Assembly: GCA_026119855.1 (NCBI GenBank)
Contig: JAOWBW010001815.1
Coordinates: forward strand, 62,001 to 126,000
DNA from: Campanula takesimana
Taxonomy: Eukaryota > Streptophyta > Magnoliopsida > Asterales > Campanulaceae
Direction: 5' to 3'
Length of the DNA: 64,000 bases
The translations under genes were made by a program, and so were the position numbers. Position 1 is the first letter of the stretch. Every line of letters begins with the position of its first letter. The notes beneath the pieces are model-generated. The model had not been told where the DNA came from and made no database searches. It worked only from the letters and a program-made list of their open reading frames with translations. This document shows positions 33,920 to 46,173 of the stretch, piece after piece.

Positions 33920-36180
33920 AACCTCTTCCGTCCCTTTCCCGAGTGACGAGGGGTTTTGGGTACCATATGGCCATTCTTCCTTTCTTAACTCATTCACCAT
34001 GACCATTCTTTTCGGGTGTTTGCCGACTCAAGGATCTTTTCTAGAGAGATAGGGTGGTGGCTTTGGCTCCTCTCAACTCCTACGGTTTCACGGAGTTTTT
34101 CCAAAGTGAGCATGCAACAGTAGTAATTCGGGAATACGGACCCATCAATCAGCGGTGGCGGTGGACATAACGGTGGCAAAGCTAAGAAGTCATCTAAGGC
34201 GGGGAAGCCTTCTTCTTCCAATCTCGGGGAAGGAACACGGGGAGGCATATTTGAAGATACCTCATCATCATCACTTTCACATAAGATTCGGAGCTCCTCA
34301 CGGGGCATAGAGCGGATGGCACCTTTCATTCGGGCGAGGTACCCTTCATAGTTGGTGATTTCCGGGGTCTTTGCAATTTTGGACCCATTCCTTCCCTTGG
34401 GGTGACCCACCTGTTTAACTGTCCTCTTATCGGTGGATGAACTACATGCTTTAATGACATGGAAGCAATCATCGTGCAGAGGATAAACCCCATTTGAGCC
34501 CTGGCTCTCGCTGTCTACCATTCTCTTAACGGACTTTTCCATTTCCTCCATGCATTCTTCAAATGTTAGCTCATGCTCGGTGAGTGTTATTACGATCAAC
34601 TCATCGACATTTTGGTGGGGGACCCTTGCACTCATCACATTGGCAATCATAGAGTCGGATAGGCATTTCATGTTTCCTTCCTGCACACATGTCCATAGGG
34701 TTTCCTTCCATTCCTCCTCAATCTCAGTCATCGGGACATTGAATTCCAAAAGGTTTATCGGTGTCGGCCCCCCGAACTCAATCATATTCACATCGGCTGG
34801 CCCAAATTCAATCATATTAATGCCATGGTTGTTGGGGAACGGTTGTTGATCACATTTGGACTTTAGGGGCATTCAAGCTTCCCTTTGGCAATCAAGTTTA
34901 TGATGATGCGTTTCACAGCAGGGCAATCATCGGTGTCGTGCCCATGGTAGATGTGGAATGCACACCTCTTGCTCTCATCAAGGTACCTCTCGGGGTTTCT
35001 GGGTTGGAAGTTAACCAGTGGTTTGGCGAGGCCTTGTTTTACTAACCCCTCAAACACCTTTCCCAAGGGCATCCCAAAGTCCTCGAATCTAACATATGGG
35101 CGCCTTTCCCAGTTCCCGGCCTTTTGCGGGGTTTGTCTCGGATTCTCCCCTTGGATATTGTTTACAGCTCCTTCGGGTTCCTTCCCTTTACTGACTGTCA
35201 GGGGACGATATCTGTAGGAGTTGCCACTGGCCTGAGTAGGGGATTGCTCATTGAGGGTCTTCTCGAATTTAGACCCGGTAGTGACCCCCAGAGGTTGGGG
35301 TAAAAAATAATGACTGATCAAGGCCCGCAGCTTAGGTTTCAGACATGATTGGAAAATGTCCAATTGTTCTTCTTCTGTGGGCGGATTGGAGATCTCCCCA
35401 AGTTTATAATTCCACCTCTTATAGAACTCTCCTATTGGTTCATCTCCCTTTTACAGGGTGCTTTGCAGATCAACTCGGTTGGTTTCCCATTCTAGGTTTG
35501 ACCGATATTTGGTGAGGAATGCTTATTTGATTGCATCCCATGTTGCTCGAGATTCATCTTTCAAGTGGAAGAACCACTTGAGGGCGTTTCCTCTCAAGGA
35601 AAGTTGGAAGTGATCGGCCATTTGCTTCATGGTACACCTTTTTTCTCTCATGGCTAAAGTATAAGCATTGAGATGAGTCTGGGGGCAGGCAGTTCTGTCA
35701 AATTTGTCTATCTTTGGCATTTTGAACTTGTGAGGCAGAGGAACAATCTTGTTGGGGTCGGTGATCCCCAAGGAGGATTTCCTTTTGTTTATCCCCTCAA
35801 ATCTCTCTTCCATTTATTTCAAATCGAGCATGAGTGGTAGGCACATTTTGGTGAGTGGTGGCTTGGAATGTGGGACGTGAGGTCTCCACATTTGGGTAAG
35901 CTTGAGGGGGCGAAACTTGGTTATACACTCGGGGCTGCACATTCTCAATTCCCTCTTCATCAGTGATCTCCACAAAACTTCCATCGTTTTCAAACACAAC
36001 GGCCACCCCTCTCTGCCTCATGGCTTCCATAACCCTATTCTGCATATCCTCATGACGTTTCCTGACATTCTCTTCCCGGGCCCTGGCGGCCTCTAGAGCT
36101 TGTACCAGCTCTTCCCTACTAAGACCATTCGGATTCGCTGCGTTGTCACCCCCACTACTACTTCCTGCTAGACTAGCCAT
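33920..36180 (-). pseudogene. Element B gag, frameshifted
   Basis: Starts at ATG 36180 with a charged helical N-terminus (LSREELVQALEAARAREENV). A frameshift near 35810 leads into the retrotransposon gag core (ACPQTHLNAYTLAMREKR; LSLRGNALKWFFHLKDES). Two stops (about 35520 and 35455) fall where Gln codons fit. The knuckle CAFHIYHGHDTDDC has the C-x2-H-x4-H-x4-C pattern found in Tat/Athila gags. Further shifts lie near 34865 and 34000. The last frame runs to GTEEVDD at the element C junction and resumes at 25724. Confidence 0.85.
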
Positions 36181-37889
36181 TCGGAGAAGTCTGAGTGAAG
36201 CTGCTGATGTACTGTCAGACTTGGCACTAATCAGACGATGACCCAGAACTCTGACCCACTTCTTACGAGCTGCAGAGGAGAGGGAGACTCATTTCAGGCT
36301 CGGGCATCAACTCGGGTTGGTGTTTGGGAGAATGGGTTTTGGGCTCATGCAACGTGACGGTTCATTATTATTAATTATGTTCATGTTTACTTAAAACACA
36401 TTTATTCCTAACTGGTTGGAAAAGATTTCTCTTCTTTTTCGTAACTATTCTACATCCTGGATCAGTGGAGGCCATCACTACTCCTATAGACCCCTCGTTT
36501 TTCATCTGCCTTGCACACTCCCAAGGATGGACTGTCCCGAGCGAGGGTCCTATAGGGAAAGCGGCTTCCACCGACCAAAATTAACGAACCTAGGGTCTAG
36601 TGCATCGCAAGATTCCCAATGCGTGAGCCATTCCAATCATGATTAATCCCCGGTTAAGATCGAGATTCGTCTTAGGGACTTAAGGGACTTCCGGCATAAC
36701 CTCATCTTTGATGAGGGTTCTCGAAACTTATCCTTAGGCTTAAGGATGATTAGTATGGACCCTTCATTAAGGCTTGACAACACGGTGTCACCCTATCCTT
36801 AATACATGACTTCGGTTAATTACGGTCAACATTAACGCGTAAGTCAAGGACCGGGTCAAAGTTGACCATGGTCACACTTGCTTTCACAAGGAGTCATGAC
36901 TCAGGAATTAACTTGGCCACAATTAATCTCAGACACGTATTAGGGACGTGGTAACGTGAGCTAGACCAAAAACCAACCAAGGTCTCGGTATTTGTATGTC
37001 ACGGACGAGTGTGGTTGACTCGGCTCGGAAGGGGAGGTGGAATGGACCCGTGCGCGCTAGAAGGGCACAAGAGCACCAATCAAGCTGCATCGTGGCATCC
37101 ATCCCGGGTTTAAAGGGTATTTGGAACGTGCAAGGTCAAGTGCCCATAGTGTGAAGCCATTCTATGTTCCTTTTTGAGTTAAAATAGAAATTTTCAATTC
37201 GTTTTAACATCATGAGCAATGTATAATCAACAAAAATGAGCAAGCATGAATGAGCTATTTACCCAAGCAATCAAGCGAGAATCATATGAACAAACAAAGC
37301 CAAAACTTGTATGTACAACAAATTGTGCACAACCAAAGAATCCTTTGAAATCAAAACTTTACAAGAAACGATCCTTTTTAAAACCATTTGCAAAACAAGT
37401 TGTGCACAACAAAGAATTTAAAAAAATCTTTTACAAAATGGGTTATGCACAAGGAGGTTTTGAAAACCCAAATTTATGTCCAAAAGTTTATGCATGACCA
37501 AGCTTCAAAAACTAAGTTTTGGCTAGAAAAGAAGAAGATAATGTGCTAAAAAAAAACTGTAAATTTGGAACCTGGACAAGCAGAAGCCAAAGGGACACAG
37601 AATGTTCCTGCCCTGCACAAAATTGTTAAATTTTGGAACATTCTGTTCCCTGCCCAACATAGCCGTACGGCTATAGAATGCTGGCAATTATTTTTTTGCA
37701 GTTTTTTATCTTCTGATCATCAAGCCCCAGTTTATTGCACATCCAGAACAGTTTCCACTCCAGAAAATTCAAAATAAAACACAGCACACACAAAACAAGA
37801 CAAAAGTTAACAAAAAACGGGGGACGGGAGTTTGACCCACACAAAAGCATCCCCAAAGTTTCTAAAAAGAAGTTTGTGGACACTTTACT
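36181..37889 (-). other. Leader of element B
   Basis: About 1.7 kb between PBS and gag without a convincing gene. It contains a TAGCCGTACGGCTA palindrome (near 37663) identical to the LTR motif, and an imperfect duplication of a GTGCACAACC...AAAG unit around 37320-37450. Confidence 0.6.
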
Positions 37890-37906
37890 CCCCAGCAAAG
37901 TCGCCA
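37890..37906 (-). other. Element B primer binding site
   Basis: Sense TGGCGACTTTGCTGGGG, one base after the LTR end (CTTACA at 37908). Elements D and E have TGGCGACTCCGCTGGGGAC at the same place. Sites starting TGGCGACTC are reported for Ogre-type elements and attributed to an arginine tRNA; I could not test the tRNA match. Confidence 0.75.
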
Positions 37907-38068
37907 CTGTAAGGATCCCGCCCCCGCGCAGAGGATCGCGGCGAGTTTTGGGGTGAAAAAGCCGAACACGGTTATCTCACAAAACATAACGGAGTCGCCA
38001 CTTTTGTTAATTATTTAACCCAAAAAAAAGAAAAGGTTAGAGATTCTATTAGTTCGGAGGTCAGGTTA

Positions 38069-38101
38069 CGCCTTGGGAAGAGTTTCATGTCACCCAAGTC
38101 G
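38069..38101 (-). other. Conserved LTR hairpin (element B version)
   Basis: CGCCTTGGG (38069-38077) pairs with CCCAAGTCG (38093-38101) at 8 of 9 positions, followed in the sense direction by an AACCTGACCTCCGAAC motif. It is the counterpart of the hairpins at 2254-2284 and 40367-40397. Confidence 0.6.
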
Positions 38102-39206
38102 CCTCTAATAGGACCGAGTCTCCCTAATGTTAGTTAACGAAAGTGCATGTGTGTGTGTGTGTGTTTTCAAAATGGGAGAAACTGACTGTTTTGGTAAAAC
38201 TAGTTAATTATTTAACAGAAAATGTTTATTTTGCAAACTTTCTGGTCAGAAAAGGAAGAAACTGGAAAATGCCCTCCCTGGCCAAAGTAGCCGTATGGAT
38301 GAGGAGGGCTCTCCAGGGCATTTTTACAGTTTATCAGAAAACAGTCCAGTTTCAGTTAAAACATAGTACCTTTGCTGAAACTGGACTGGAATGTTGATTT
38401 CCAGTTTACGATTAACAACAAACTTTGGAATGTTCATTCCTATGTACTTTGATCATCAAAGGAACCCCAAAAATAAAGATTTAGGTATGATCAAAGGCAA
38501 TCATTGGAGAGATTTATGAAAAGTTGATGAACATGGCGTTTAGACCAAAATGACCATTTTGGTGGATAAAGATGGAAACTTTACCACCAAAATGGACTTA
38601 TTATACAAGATTAAACCCTTAAGGACAAAAATATAACATAAAGATCAAATCTTTATGTCTCATACTTGGTGATTTATGGCTAGATCATGGTTGGGATGAT
38701 AAAGATTGAAACTTTATCCCCCAATCATGACTCATATGGCCAAACAAGAACAACATCAACATGAAATTTAACAAATCATGATCATCCTAGGTTTTATCCC
38801 ATAAATCACACACTAGGTGTGAAGGGGACCTTGAATCACCTCATGATTTGGATCATATACATATATAATCATAAGATATATAGCTTGGAAGGCCAAGACT
38901 TGTATAATATATAGATATAGTGCTTGAAAATGGACAAGACTTGCAAGAAATGTAAAGTGCTTGAAATGGACAAGACTTTGCAAGAACAAGAAGAAATAAT
39001 ACAAGATAAACAAGTAATATGAACAAAGATAAAAGAGTTTGAGATGAAGAAGAAGATGGGGAGAAGGAGGCTTCACCTATGATGGTTATGCCTATCTTCC
39101 TCTCTTTTCACTCAAATATGTGTATCACTCACTTTCTGCTCTCAAACTGGCAGAGTAACAGCTCTCAAAACGTTTTCTCCCCCTGAAATGATCAGCATGG
39201 GGTTCA

Positions 39207-39277
39207 ATTTATAGAGGCTGAGGGTGCCCAACATAGCCGTACGGCTAGGGACCTCATGCACCCAAACCATCCGTACG
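39207..39277 (-). promoter_or_regulatory. LTR B promoter cluster (5' LTR copy)
   Basis: TATA box (sense TATAAAT, 39207-39213), perfect palindrome TAGCCGTACGGCTA (39234-39247) and a CCGTACG half (about 39271-39277), matching 325-395. Confidence 0.65.
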
Positions 39278-39607
39278 ACTCGACTTGGCAAGCTTCTGGA
39301 TTTTTCTAAGTTTAATTCCAGTTCAGCCCTGGAATATCAGGTTTATCCTAGTGAGGTCCCGGCCCATTGGTTTATCCCTAAATGGTACCAAAAATTCCTC
39401 TAAAGTAGGTCTGTTTCTGATTGGGGTACTGTAGACACCCCGCCTTGGACCTCTCACCCCGATTGCATACATAGTATTTTTACTTTACTTGTTTCTGTTA
39501 ATTTCTGTTAGTTCGGTTAAGTTCCTAACTGATTCTGTCAGTTTTGGACTAAACTACACAACAGAGTTAACTTTCTGGTCCATTCTGTCAAAATCGCCAT
39601 TTCAAAG

Positions 39608-39803
39608 TCGCGCGCCTCCGCCCTTTGGGGCCAGAAGCGCGCGCCTCCCGCCGACTATACGGGATGCGCGCGCGTCTGGGCGTGCCAGTTACTGATTTCT
39701 GTCCAAGAATCTCTCCCTTGCTCATTTTATATGATTTTGCCCGGGAAACTGATCTTTGTGACTCCGTCTTGGCACCAAAAACATCCCCTTTCAACTATAA
39801 AAA
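39608..39803 (+). promoter_or_regulatory. LTR D promoter: GCGCGCG triplet and TATA
   Basis: Three motifs (TCGCGCGCCTCC at about 39608, AAGCGCGCGCCTCCC at about 39635, ATGCGCGCGCGTCTGG at about 39664) spaced 27-29 bp, with TATAAAAA at 39796. Same order as in LTR A. Confidence 0.6.
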
Positions 39804-40351
39804 CCCCTCCAATCCACCATTGGAAAGGGGCCTCTTTTTCATCTCTTTTCATCTCTCTTTTACCTCTCTTGGACCTTCTTCTTAGACTTGAAACTTTTCT
39901 TACACACACACTATACACAATTCTATACACAAATTCTCCCTACAAGAGTTCTTCGTGACAAGACTCTACACAAATTGTTCTACAACAATTTCCCTACAAC
40001 AACACCATTTTCAAGTCCAAGTTCAAAGTCCCTTTTCTAAAGGTACAACTTTTCTATTCTCTTATTTTATTTGTGTCCTACTAGTATGCAATCTCCATAA
40101 AAAGGGATACAACCAAAAGGCCACTTCACTATTGAAGACCGGCCAAGGTTACATCCCAACATTCCAACATTAATTTAATTCCATTTCATCTCTTAATGTA
40201 ATTGTTTAGCAAATATTCAACATGTAACCATTAGACACTCAATCAATAAAATCATTTAGCTTTTATTTTCCCCTTATCTTTACTTTGTAGTTGTTAGCAT
40301 ATCTTATCAATTGAAGGACATGTAAATATAAGAACACCAAAAGTAGCAAGA

Positions 40352-40397
40352 CCCGCGTAAGCGGGGCGGAGTGGGTGTTTAAGTACTTCCCACTCCG
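40352..40397 (+). other. Conserved LTR double hairpin (element D version)
   Basis: First hairpin CCCGC-GTAA-GCGGG (40352-40365). One base later, CGGAGTGGG (40367-40375) pairs fully with CCCACTCCG (40389-40397) around a 13-nt loop, followed by ACCTAACCCCCGAACC. Repeated in the E LTRs at 42555-42600, 44733-44778 and 53673-53718, the last with one mismatch. Confidence 0.7.
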
Positions 40398-40576
40398 TCA
40401 CCTAACCCCCGAACCCCTCATCTCAAGAATCTTTGGTTTTGTAATAAATAAAAAAAGCTATTTTCTTAGGTTTTCTCGCGTTCCTCTAAAACGTGGGTGG
40501 AGAATCTTAAAATCAAGTAGACATCCTAGGTAATTCACGCGCTCTAGCCAAGCCGTGGTTCCCCGGGGTATTTACA

Positions 40577-41446
40577 GTAGCGACTCTGCTGGGGACATAG
40601 AAGGTTAAACTTGCATTTTCTGCTTTTGGTGTTCTTATATCTGTTTTCTGGGCATTCTGGTAAAAAGGGTAGGAAGCGCGCGCCTTCGGCCTTCTTGGCC
40701 TAAAGCGCGTGCGTCCGACCCTTATTACCAGAATCGCCCACCTTCCATCTTGTCCTTCAAATTTCATATTTCTATGCTAACAAGTTTTTGCAGGGGAAAG
40801 TTACATAATTTGGGATCAGGGCAATCCCCTGAGTCCGCGGTTTATTTTGACATTCTGACAGGTACCCCAGATGAGCGCGCCTCCCACATTCATGGCGCAA
40901 TGCGCGCGCTTCCCACGTAACTGCCCTGAGTCGCGCGCTTTTGGGCCATTTTCTAGAACAAAACAGTAAACAGAACAGTGAACAGAATGGGCAGTTTTGA
41001 CAGTGTGTGGGCACCGGGCCTGCATACACCCCCTTTTACTTTTGTTTATTCATTTTTATCGGTCACACGGGTGATTCGAAAGTTGTAAATTACGTGCTTA
41101 TTTGTTTTTTTTATTTCCTTTGAAAAAAAAATATTTTGTCACTTGTTAGACCTCACACTACGCGCACAATTCTTATCAACTGCTCACTATCGAGTCGCAC
41201 AAGTCCAACCCCAAACCCGTCGAGGCACGTCCTGGGAAGTTTCAAGCTCCACCCGACCTTGACTCTTCCAAAGCGGTAAACCTCAGCCCGTGGCGTAGTT
41301 CACGACTACACGCCGAGGGTGACCTTTAAGCCTCTCTTTAGCCGAGCACAAACCACACAATTCTAGTTAGGGTCTAACACTCCGTGACTCAAGTCGGTTT
41401 CCATGTGCCGAGATTTCCCTAAACTAATGTCTTCAAATCATACATA
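40577..41446 (+). other. Leader of element D with PBS and two GC motif triplets
   Basis: PBS TAGCGACTCTGCTGGGGAC (40578-40596) is mutated at two positions relative to E. GC motif clusters lie near 40667-40735 and 40873-40935. The segment ends in ACATA, the left TSD of element E. No gene. Confidence 0.7.
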
Positions 41447-42775
41447 TGTAGACACCCCACTTTGGACCTCTCACCCCGATTGTATACATAGTATTTTTAT
41501 TTAACTTGTTTTTGTTAATTTCTGTTACTTCCGTTAAGTTCCTAACTGATTCCGTTAGTTTTGGACTAAACTGCATAACAGAGTTAACTTTTAGAGTCAT
41601 TCTGTCTTTTTCTCCCGCGGGCGCTTCCGGAAGTGTTATCGGGATGCGCGCGCGTCTCGCCCCCAAAGCGGGACCCGCGCGCCTCCCATTATGGCAGTAA
41701 CGGATTCCACCTTATTTCCCTCACTTTTCTTATTTACAAACATCTTTTCTTGATCACAAAAACCATCTTTTTACATCCACATTCATCCCCCCTAGTTTTG
41801 TAACCTCCCAATCCCATTATTCTAGCCCTTTCATTAAAACAAAAATATTTCTTTTTATTAATATTTGATTTTCTCTTTATTATTTATTTATTATTTTTAT
41901 TTATCTTATTTGTGATTGGTCAACTCCATCTCACATGGATTGACCAATTTCCCTCCAAGTCTTCCCTCCTCTTTTTACCTATAAAAGCCATCTTCTTCTA
42001 CCTTAGAAAGGGACCAACTTCATCTTCTCTACAAAAACTATACACAAGACCTGGACCTCATTTTTAGACTTAAATTTTCTCTATACACACTCTATACACA
42101 ATTCTCTACACAAATTCTCCCAACAAGAGTTTTTCGTAACAAGACTCTACATAAAATTGTTCTACAACAATTTCTCCACAACAAAACACTATTTTCAAGT
42201 CCACGTTTGAAGTCCTCTTCTTAAGGTACAACTTCATTTTTCTTCTATTTTCTTCTTCTTCAATGTATTCAATCTCCATAAAAAGGGATACAACCAAAAG
42301 GCCACTTCACTATTGAAGTTTGGTCAAGGTTACATCCCAACATTTTAATTCCACTTTAATTTACATTCTCATTTCTTAATGTAATTACCTAGCGATAATT
42401 CAACATGTAATCTTTAGCATAAATCAATAAATAAACAATTATCCTTTATTTTTCCTCTATAAATTTCCACTTTCTTTTCATTATAATTGTTAGCACATTT
42501 CTCTTATTATTAAATTGAAGGACATTTAAAATTAGAACACCAAAAGTAGCAAGACCCGCGTAAGCGGGGCGGAGTGGGTGTTAAAGTACTTCCCACTCCG
42601 TCACCTAACCCCCGAACCCTTCTCTCCCGAATCTCTGGTTTTCGTACAAAAATTGACTTTCTTTAGGTTTTCTCGCGTTCCTCTAAAAACGCGGGTGGCG
42701 ACTCTTAAAATCAAGTAGACATCCTAGGATAATTCACTCGCTCTAGCCAAGCCGTGGTCCCCCGGGGTATCTACA
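41447..42775 (+). repeat. E LTR, copy 1
   Basis: 1329 bp, TGTAGACACC...GGTATCTACA. GC cluster at 41613-41692 (including the perfect palindrome CTTCCGGAAG), TATA (TATAAAA) near 41980, hairpins 42555-42600. Confidence 0.9.
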
Positions 42776-43624
42776 GTGGCGACTCCGCTGGGGACATAGA
42801 GGGTTAAACTTGCGTTTCCATCTTTTGGTGTTCTTTTATTCTGTTTTTTGGGCATTCTGGTAAAAAGGGTAGGAAGCGCGCACCTTCGGCCATCATGGCC
42901 TAACGCGCGCGCGTCCGACCCTTTGAACTAGAATCGCCCGCCTCCCATCTCGTCCTTCAAATTCCATGTTTCTGTGCAAACAATGTCTGCAGGGGAAAAG
43001 TTCTATAATTTAGGGTCAAGGCAATCCCTTGAACCCACTGATTTGCAGGTACTGCCCAGAAGCGGGCGCTTCTGCCCTCTAGTGCCTAAGGCGCGCGCCT
43101 CCCATCCTCAAAGCCCAAAGCGCGCGCGTCTGGGAAATTTCCCAGAAACAGAAACAGTGAACAGAATGGACAGGTTTGACAGTGTGTGGGCACCGGGCCT
43201 GCACATAACTGATTTTATTCATTTTGTTTATTTTTATCGGTCACACGGGTGATTCGAAAGTTGTAAATATGTGCTTATTTGTTTTTCTTTCTTTAAAAAG
43301 AAAAAAAAATATTTTGTCACTTGTTAGACCTCACACTACGCGCACAATTCTTATCAACTGCTCACTATCGAGTCGCACAAGTCCAACCCCAAACCCGTCG
43401 AGGCCCGTCCTAAAAAGTTTCAAGCTCCACTCGACCTTGACTCTTTCGAAGCGGTAAACCTCAGCCCATGGCGTAGTTCACGACTACATGCCGGGGGTGA
43501 CCTTTAAGCCTCTCTTTAGCCGAGCACAAACCACACAATTCTAGTTAGGGTCTAACACTCCGTGACTCAAGTCGGTTTCCATGTGCCGAGATTTCCCTAA
43601 ACTAATGTCTTCAAATCATACATA
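42776..43624 (+). other. Leader, hybrid copy, with PBS
   Basis: PBS TGGCGACTCCGCTGGGGAC (42777-42795). Most of it matches E's own leader (44954-45802), but its last part ends GGTTTCC...ACATA as in D's leader, running straight into the next LTR. Two GC motif clusters. No gene. Confidence 0.75.
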
Positions 43625-44953
43625 TGTAGACACCCCACTTTGGACCTCTCACCCCGATTGTATACATAGTATTTTTATTTAACTTGTTTTCGTTAATTTC
43701 TGTTACTTTCGTTAAGTTCCTAACTGATTCCGTTAGTTTTGGACTAAACTTCATAACAGAGTTAACTTTTAGAGTCATTCTGTCTTTTTCTCCCGCGGGC
43801 GCTTCCGGAAGTGTTATCGGGATGCGCGCGCGTCTCGCCCTCAAAGCGGGACCCGCGCGCCTCCCATTATTGCAGTAACGGATTCCACCTTATTTCCCTC
43901 ACTTTTCTTATTTACAAACATCTTTTCTTGATCACAAAAACAATCTTTTTACATCCACATTCATCCCCCCTAGTTTTGTAACCTCCCAATCCCATTATTC
44001 TAGCCCTTTCATTAAAACAAAAATATTTCTTTTTATTAATATTTGATTTTCTCATTATTATTTATTTATTATTTTTATTTATCTTATTTGTGATTGGTCA
44101 ACTCCATCTCACATGGATTGACCAATTTCCCTCCAAGTCTTCCCTCTTCTTTTTACCTATAAAAGCCATCTTCTTCTACCTTAGAAAGGGACCAACTTCA
44201 TCTTCTCTACAAAAACTATACACAAGACCTGGACCTCATTTTTAGACTTAAATTTTCTCTATACACACTCTATACACAATTCTCTACACAAATTCTCCCA
44301 ACAAGAGTTCTTCGTAACAAGACTCTACATAAAATTGTTCTACAACAATTTCTCCACAACAAAACACCATTTTCAAGTCCACGTTTGAAGTCCTCTTCTT
44401 AAGGTACAACTTCATTTTTCTTCTATTTTCTTCTTCTTCAATGTATGCAATCTCCATAAAAAGGGATACAACCAAAAGGCCACTTCACTATTGAAGTTTG
44501 GTCAAGGTTACATCCCAACATTTTAATTCCACTTTAATTTACATTCTCATTTCTTAATGTAATTACCTAGCGATAATTCAACATGTAATATTTAGCATAA
44601 ATCAATAAATAAACAATTATCCTTTATTTTTCCTCTATAAATTTCCCCTTTCTTTTCATTATAATTGTTAGCACATTTCTCTTATTATTAAATTGAAGGA
44701 CATTTAACATTAGAACACCAAAAGTAGCAAGACCCGCGTAAGCGGGGCGGAGTGGGTGTTTAAGTACTTCCCACTCCGTCACCTAACCCCCGAACCCTTC
44801 TCTCCCGAATCTCTGGTTTTCGTACAAAAATTGGCTTTCTTTAGGTTTTCTCGCGTTCCTCTAAAAACGCGGGTGGCGACTCTTAAAATCAAGTAGACAT
44901 CCTAGGATAATTCACGCGCTCTAGCCAAGCCGTGGTCCCCCGGGGTATCTACA
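43625..44953 (+). repeat. E LTR, copy 2
   Basis: 1329 bp and nearly identical to copy 1. GC cluster 43791-43866, hairpins 44733-44778. Confidence 0.9.
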
Positions 44954-46173
44954 GTGGCGACTCCGCTGGGGACATAGAGGGTTAAACTTGCGTTTCCATC
45001 TTTTGGTGTTCTTTTTTTCTGTTTTCTGGGCATTCTGGTAAAAAAGGTAGGAAGCGCGCGCCTTCGGCCGTCTTGGCCTAACGCGCGCGCGTCCGACCCT
45101 TTGAACCAGAATCGCCCGCCTCCCATCTCGTCCTTCAAATTCCATGTTTCTGTGCAAACAATGTCTGCAGGGGAAAAGTTCTATAATTTAGGGTCAAGGC
45201 AATCCCTTGAACCCACTGATTTGCAGGTACTGCCCAAAAGCGGGCGCCTCTGCCCTCTAGTGCCTAAGGCGCGCGTCTCCCATCCTCAAAGCCCAAAGCG
45301 CGCGCGTCTGGGAAATTTCCCAGAAACAGAAACAGTGAACAGAATGGACAGGTTTGACAGTGTGTGGGCACCGGGCCTGCACATAACTGATTTTATTCAT
45401 TTTGTTTATTTTTATCGGTCACACGGGTGATTCGAAAGTTGTAAATATGTGCTTATTTGTTGTTCTTTCTTTAAAAAGAAAAAAAAATATTTTGTCACTT
45501 GTTAGACCTCACACTACGCGCACAATTCTTATCAACTGCTCACTATCGAGTCGCACAAGTCCAACCCCAAACCCGTCGAGGCCCGTCCTAAAAAGTTTCA
45601 AGCTCCACTCGACCTTGACTCTTTCGAAGAGGTAAACCTCAGCCCGTGGCGTAGTTCACGACTACATGCCGGGGGGTGACCTTTAAGCCTCTCTTTAGCC
45701 GAGCACAAACCACACAATTCTAGTTAGGGTCTAACACTCCGTGACTCAAGTCGGTTTACATGTGCCGAGATTTCCCTAAACTAATGTCTTCAAATCATAC
45801 ATGCCACTCGTTGTTATGGACGAAATAAAACTCCATCCCCAAGTGGTCATAATGGACGCAAATAAAAAATCCGTCCCCGCATGTATGATTTACTACATTA
45901 ATTTAGTTTAATCCCGACACATGTAGTATTCACAAGCGTGGTGGAATCCGATGAGTATATGGGACCGCGAGAAGGTCTATATACTAGTGTGATGATTCCA
46001 CTATTTTTCTAGAAACCCCAAAAAGGACCACGTCCTTCCGACTTTTGTAAATAAAAAAAGGAGTCATTTTTCTTTACGTGGTTAAGTCTTTTCTTGTTTG
46101 TGGGTGAAATCATTTTACTCAAAAGGTGTTTTTGGGGCCAACCTAAGATCGACCGTATTCTCTCAATAGGTCC
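44954..46173 (+). other. Leader of element E
   Basis: PBS at 44955-44973, GC motif clusters near 45055-45120 and 45240-45310, the uninterrupted insertion site at 45799-45803, then unique leader sequence also found at 53894-54280 in D. No gene. Confidence 0.7.

Larger units (their letters stand above)
1..39429 (-). mobile_element. Element B: degenerate Tat/Ogre-type Ty3/gypsy retrotransposon, host of the nest
   Basis: Read on the minus strand, the parts are in the usual order: 5' LTR 37908-39429, PBS near 37890, leader, gag 36180-33920, protease/RT/RNase H/second RNase H/integrase 25724-20388, conserved hairpins, an antisense cargo gene 18494-19911 (plus strand), 3' tandem repeats and a 3' LTR at 552-1 that runs off the window. 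LTR ends are TGTAAG...CTTACA. Four insertions interrupt it (2073-9335, 9682-18280, 25725-33914 and from 39430). The first three have 5-bp TSDs, and gag-pol reading resumes across the 25725-33914 insertion. The extra RNase H after RT-RNase H, the extra antisense gene and the 3' tandem repeats are known traits of the plant Tat lineage. The element is dead: premature stops and frameshifts occur throughout. Confidence 0.85.
37908..39429 (-). repeat. 5' LTR of element B (interrupted at its outer end by element D)
   Basis: 1522 bp, starting TGTAAG on the plus strand. Matches 1-547 at its right part. The last five bases (TTACA) expected from the other LTR are missing because element D begins at 39430. 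A GT microsatellite lies near 38150. An imperfect CCGTA motif (near 38291) and the promoter cluster (39207-39277) are present. Confidence 0.85.
39430..40576 (+). repeat. 5' LTR of element D
   Basis: 1147 bp, ends TGTAGACACC and GGTATTTACA. It contains the GC motif triplet (39608-39679), a TATA box (TATAAAAA, 39796-39803) and the hairpin pair at 40352-40397. It is clearly diverged from the three 1.33-kb E LTRs, so D is the older copy. Confidence 0.9.

Noticed and set aside
37246..37497. 83-residue Lys-rich frame in element B's leader
   Set aside because: Antisense to the element, built on an imperfect internal duplication, with no recognisable domain or promoter. Chance frame.
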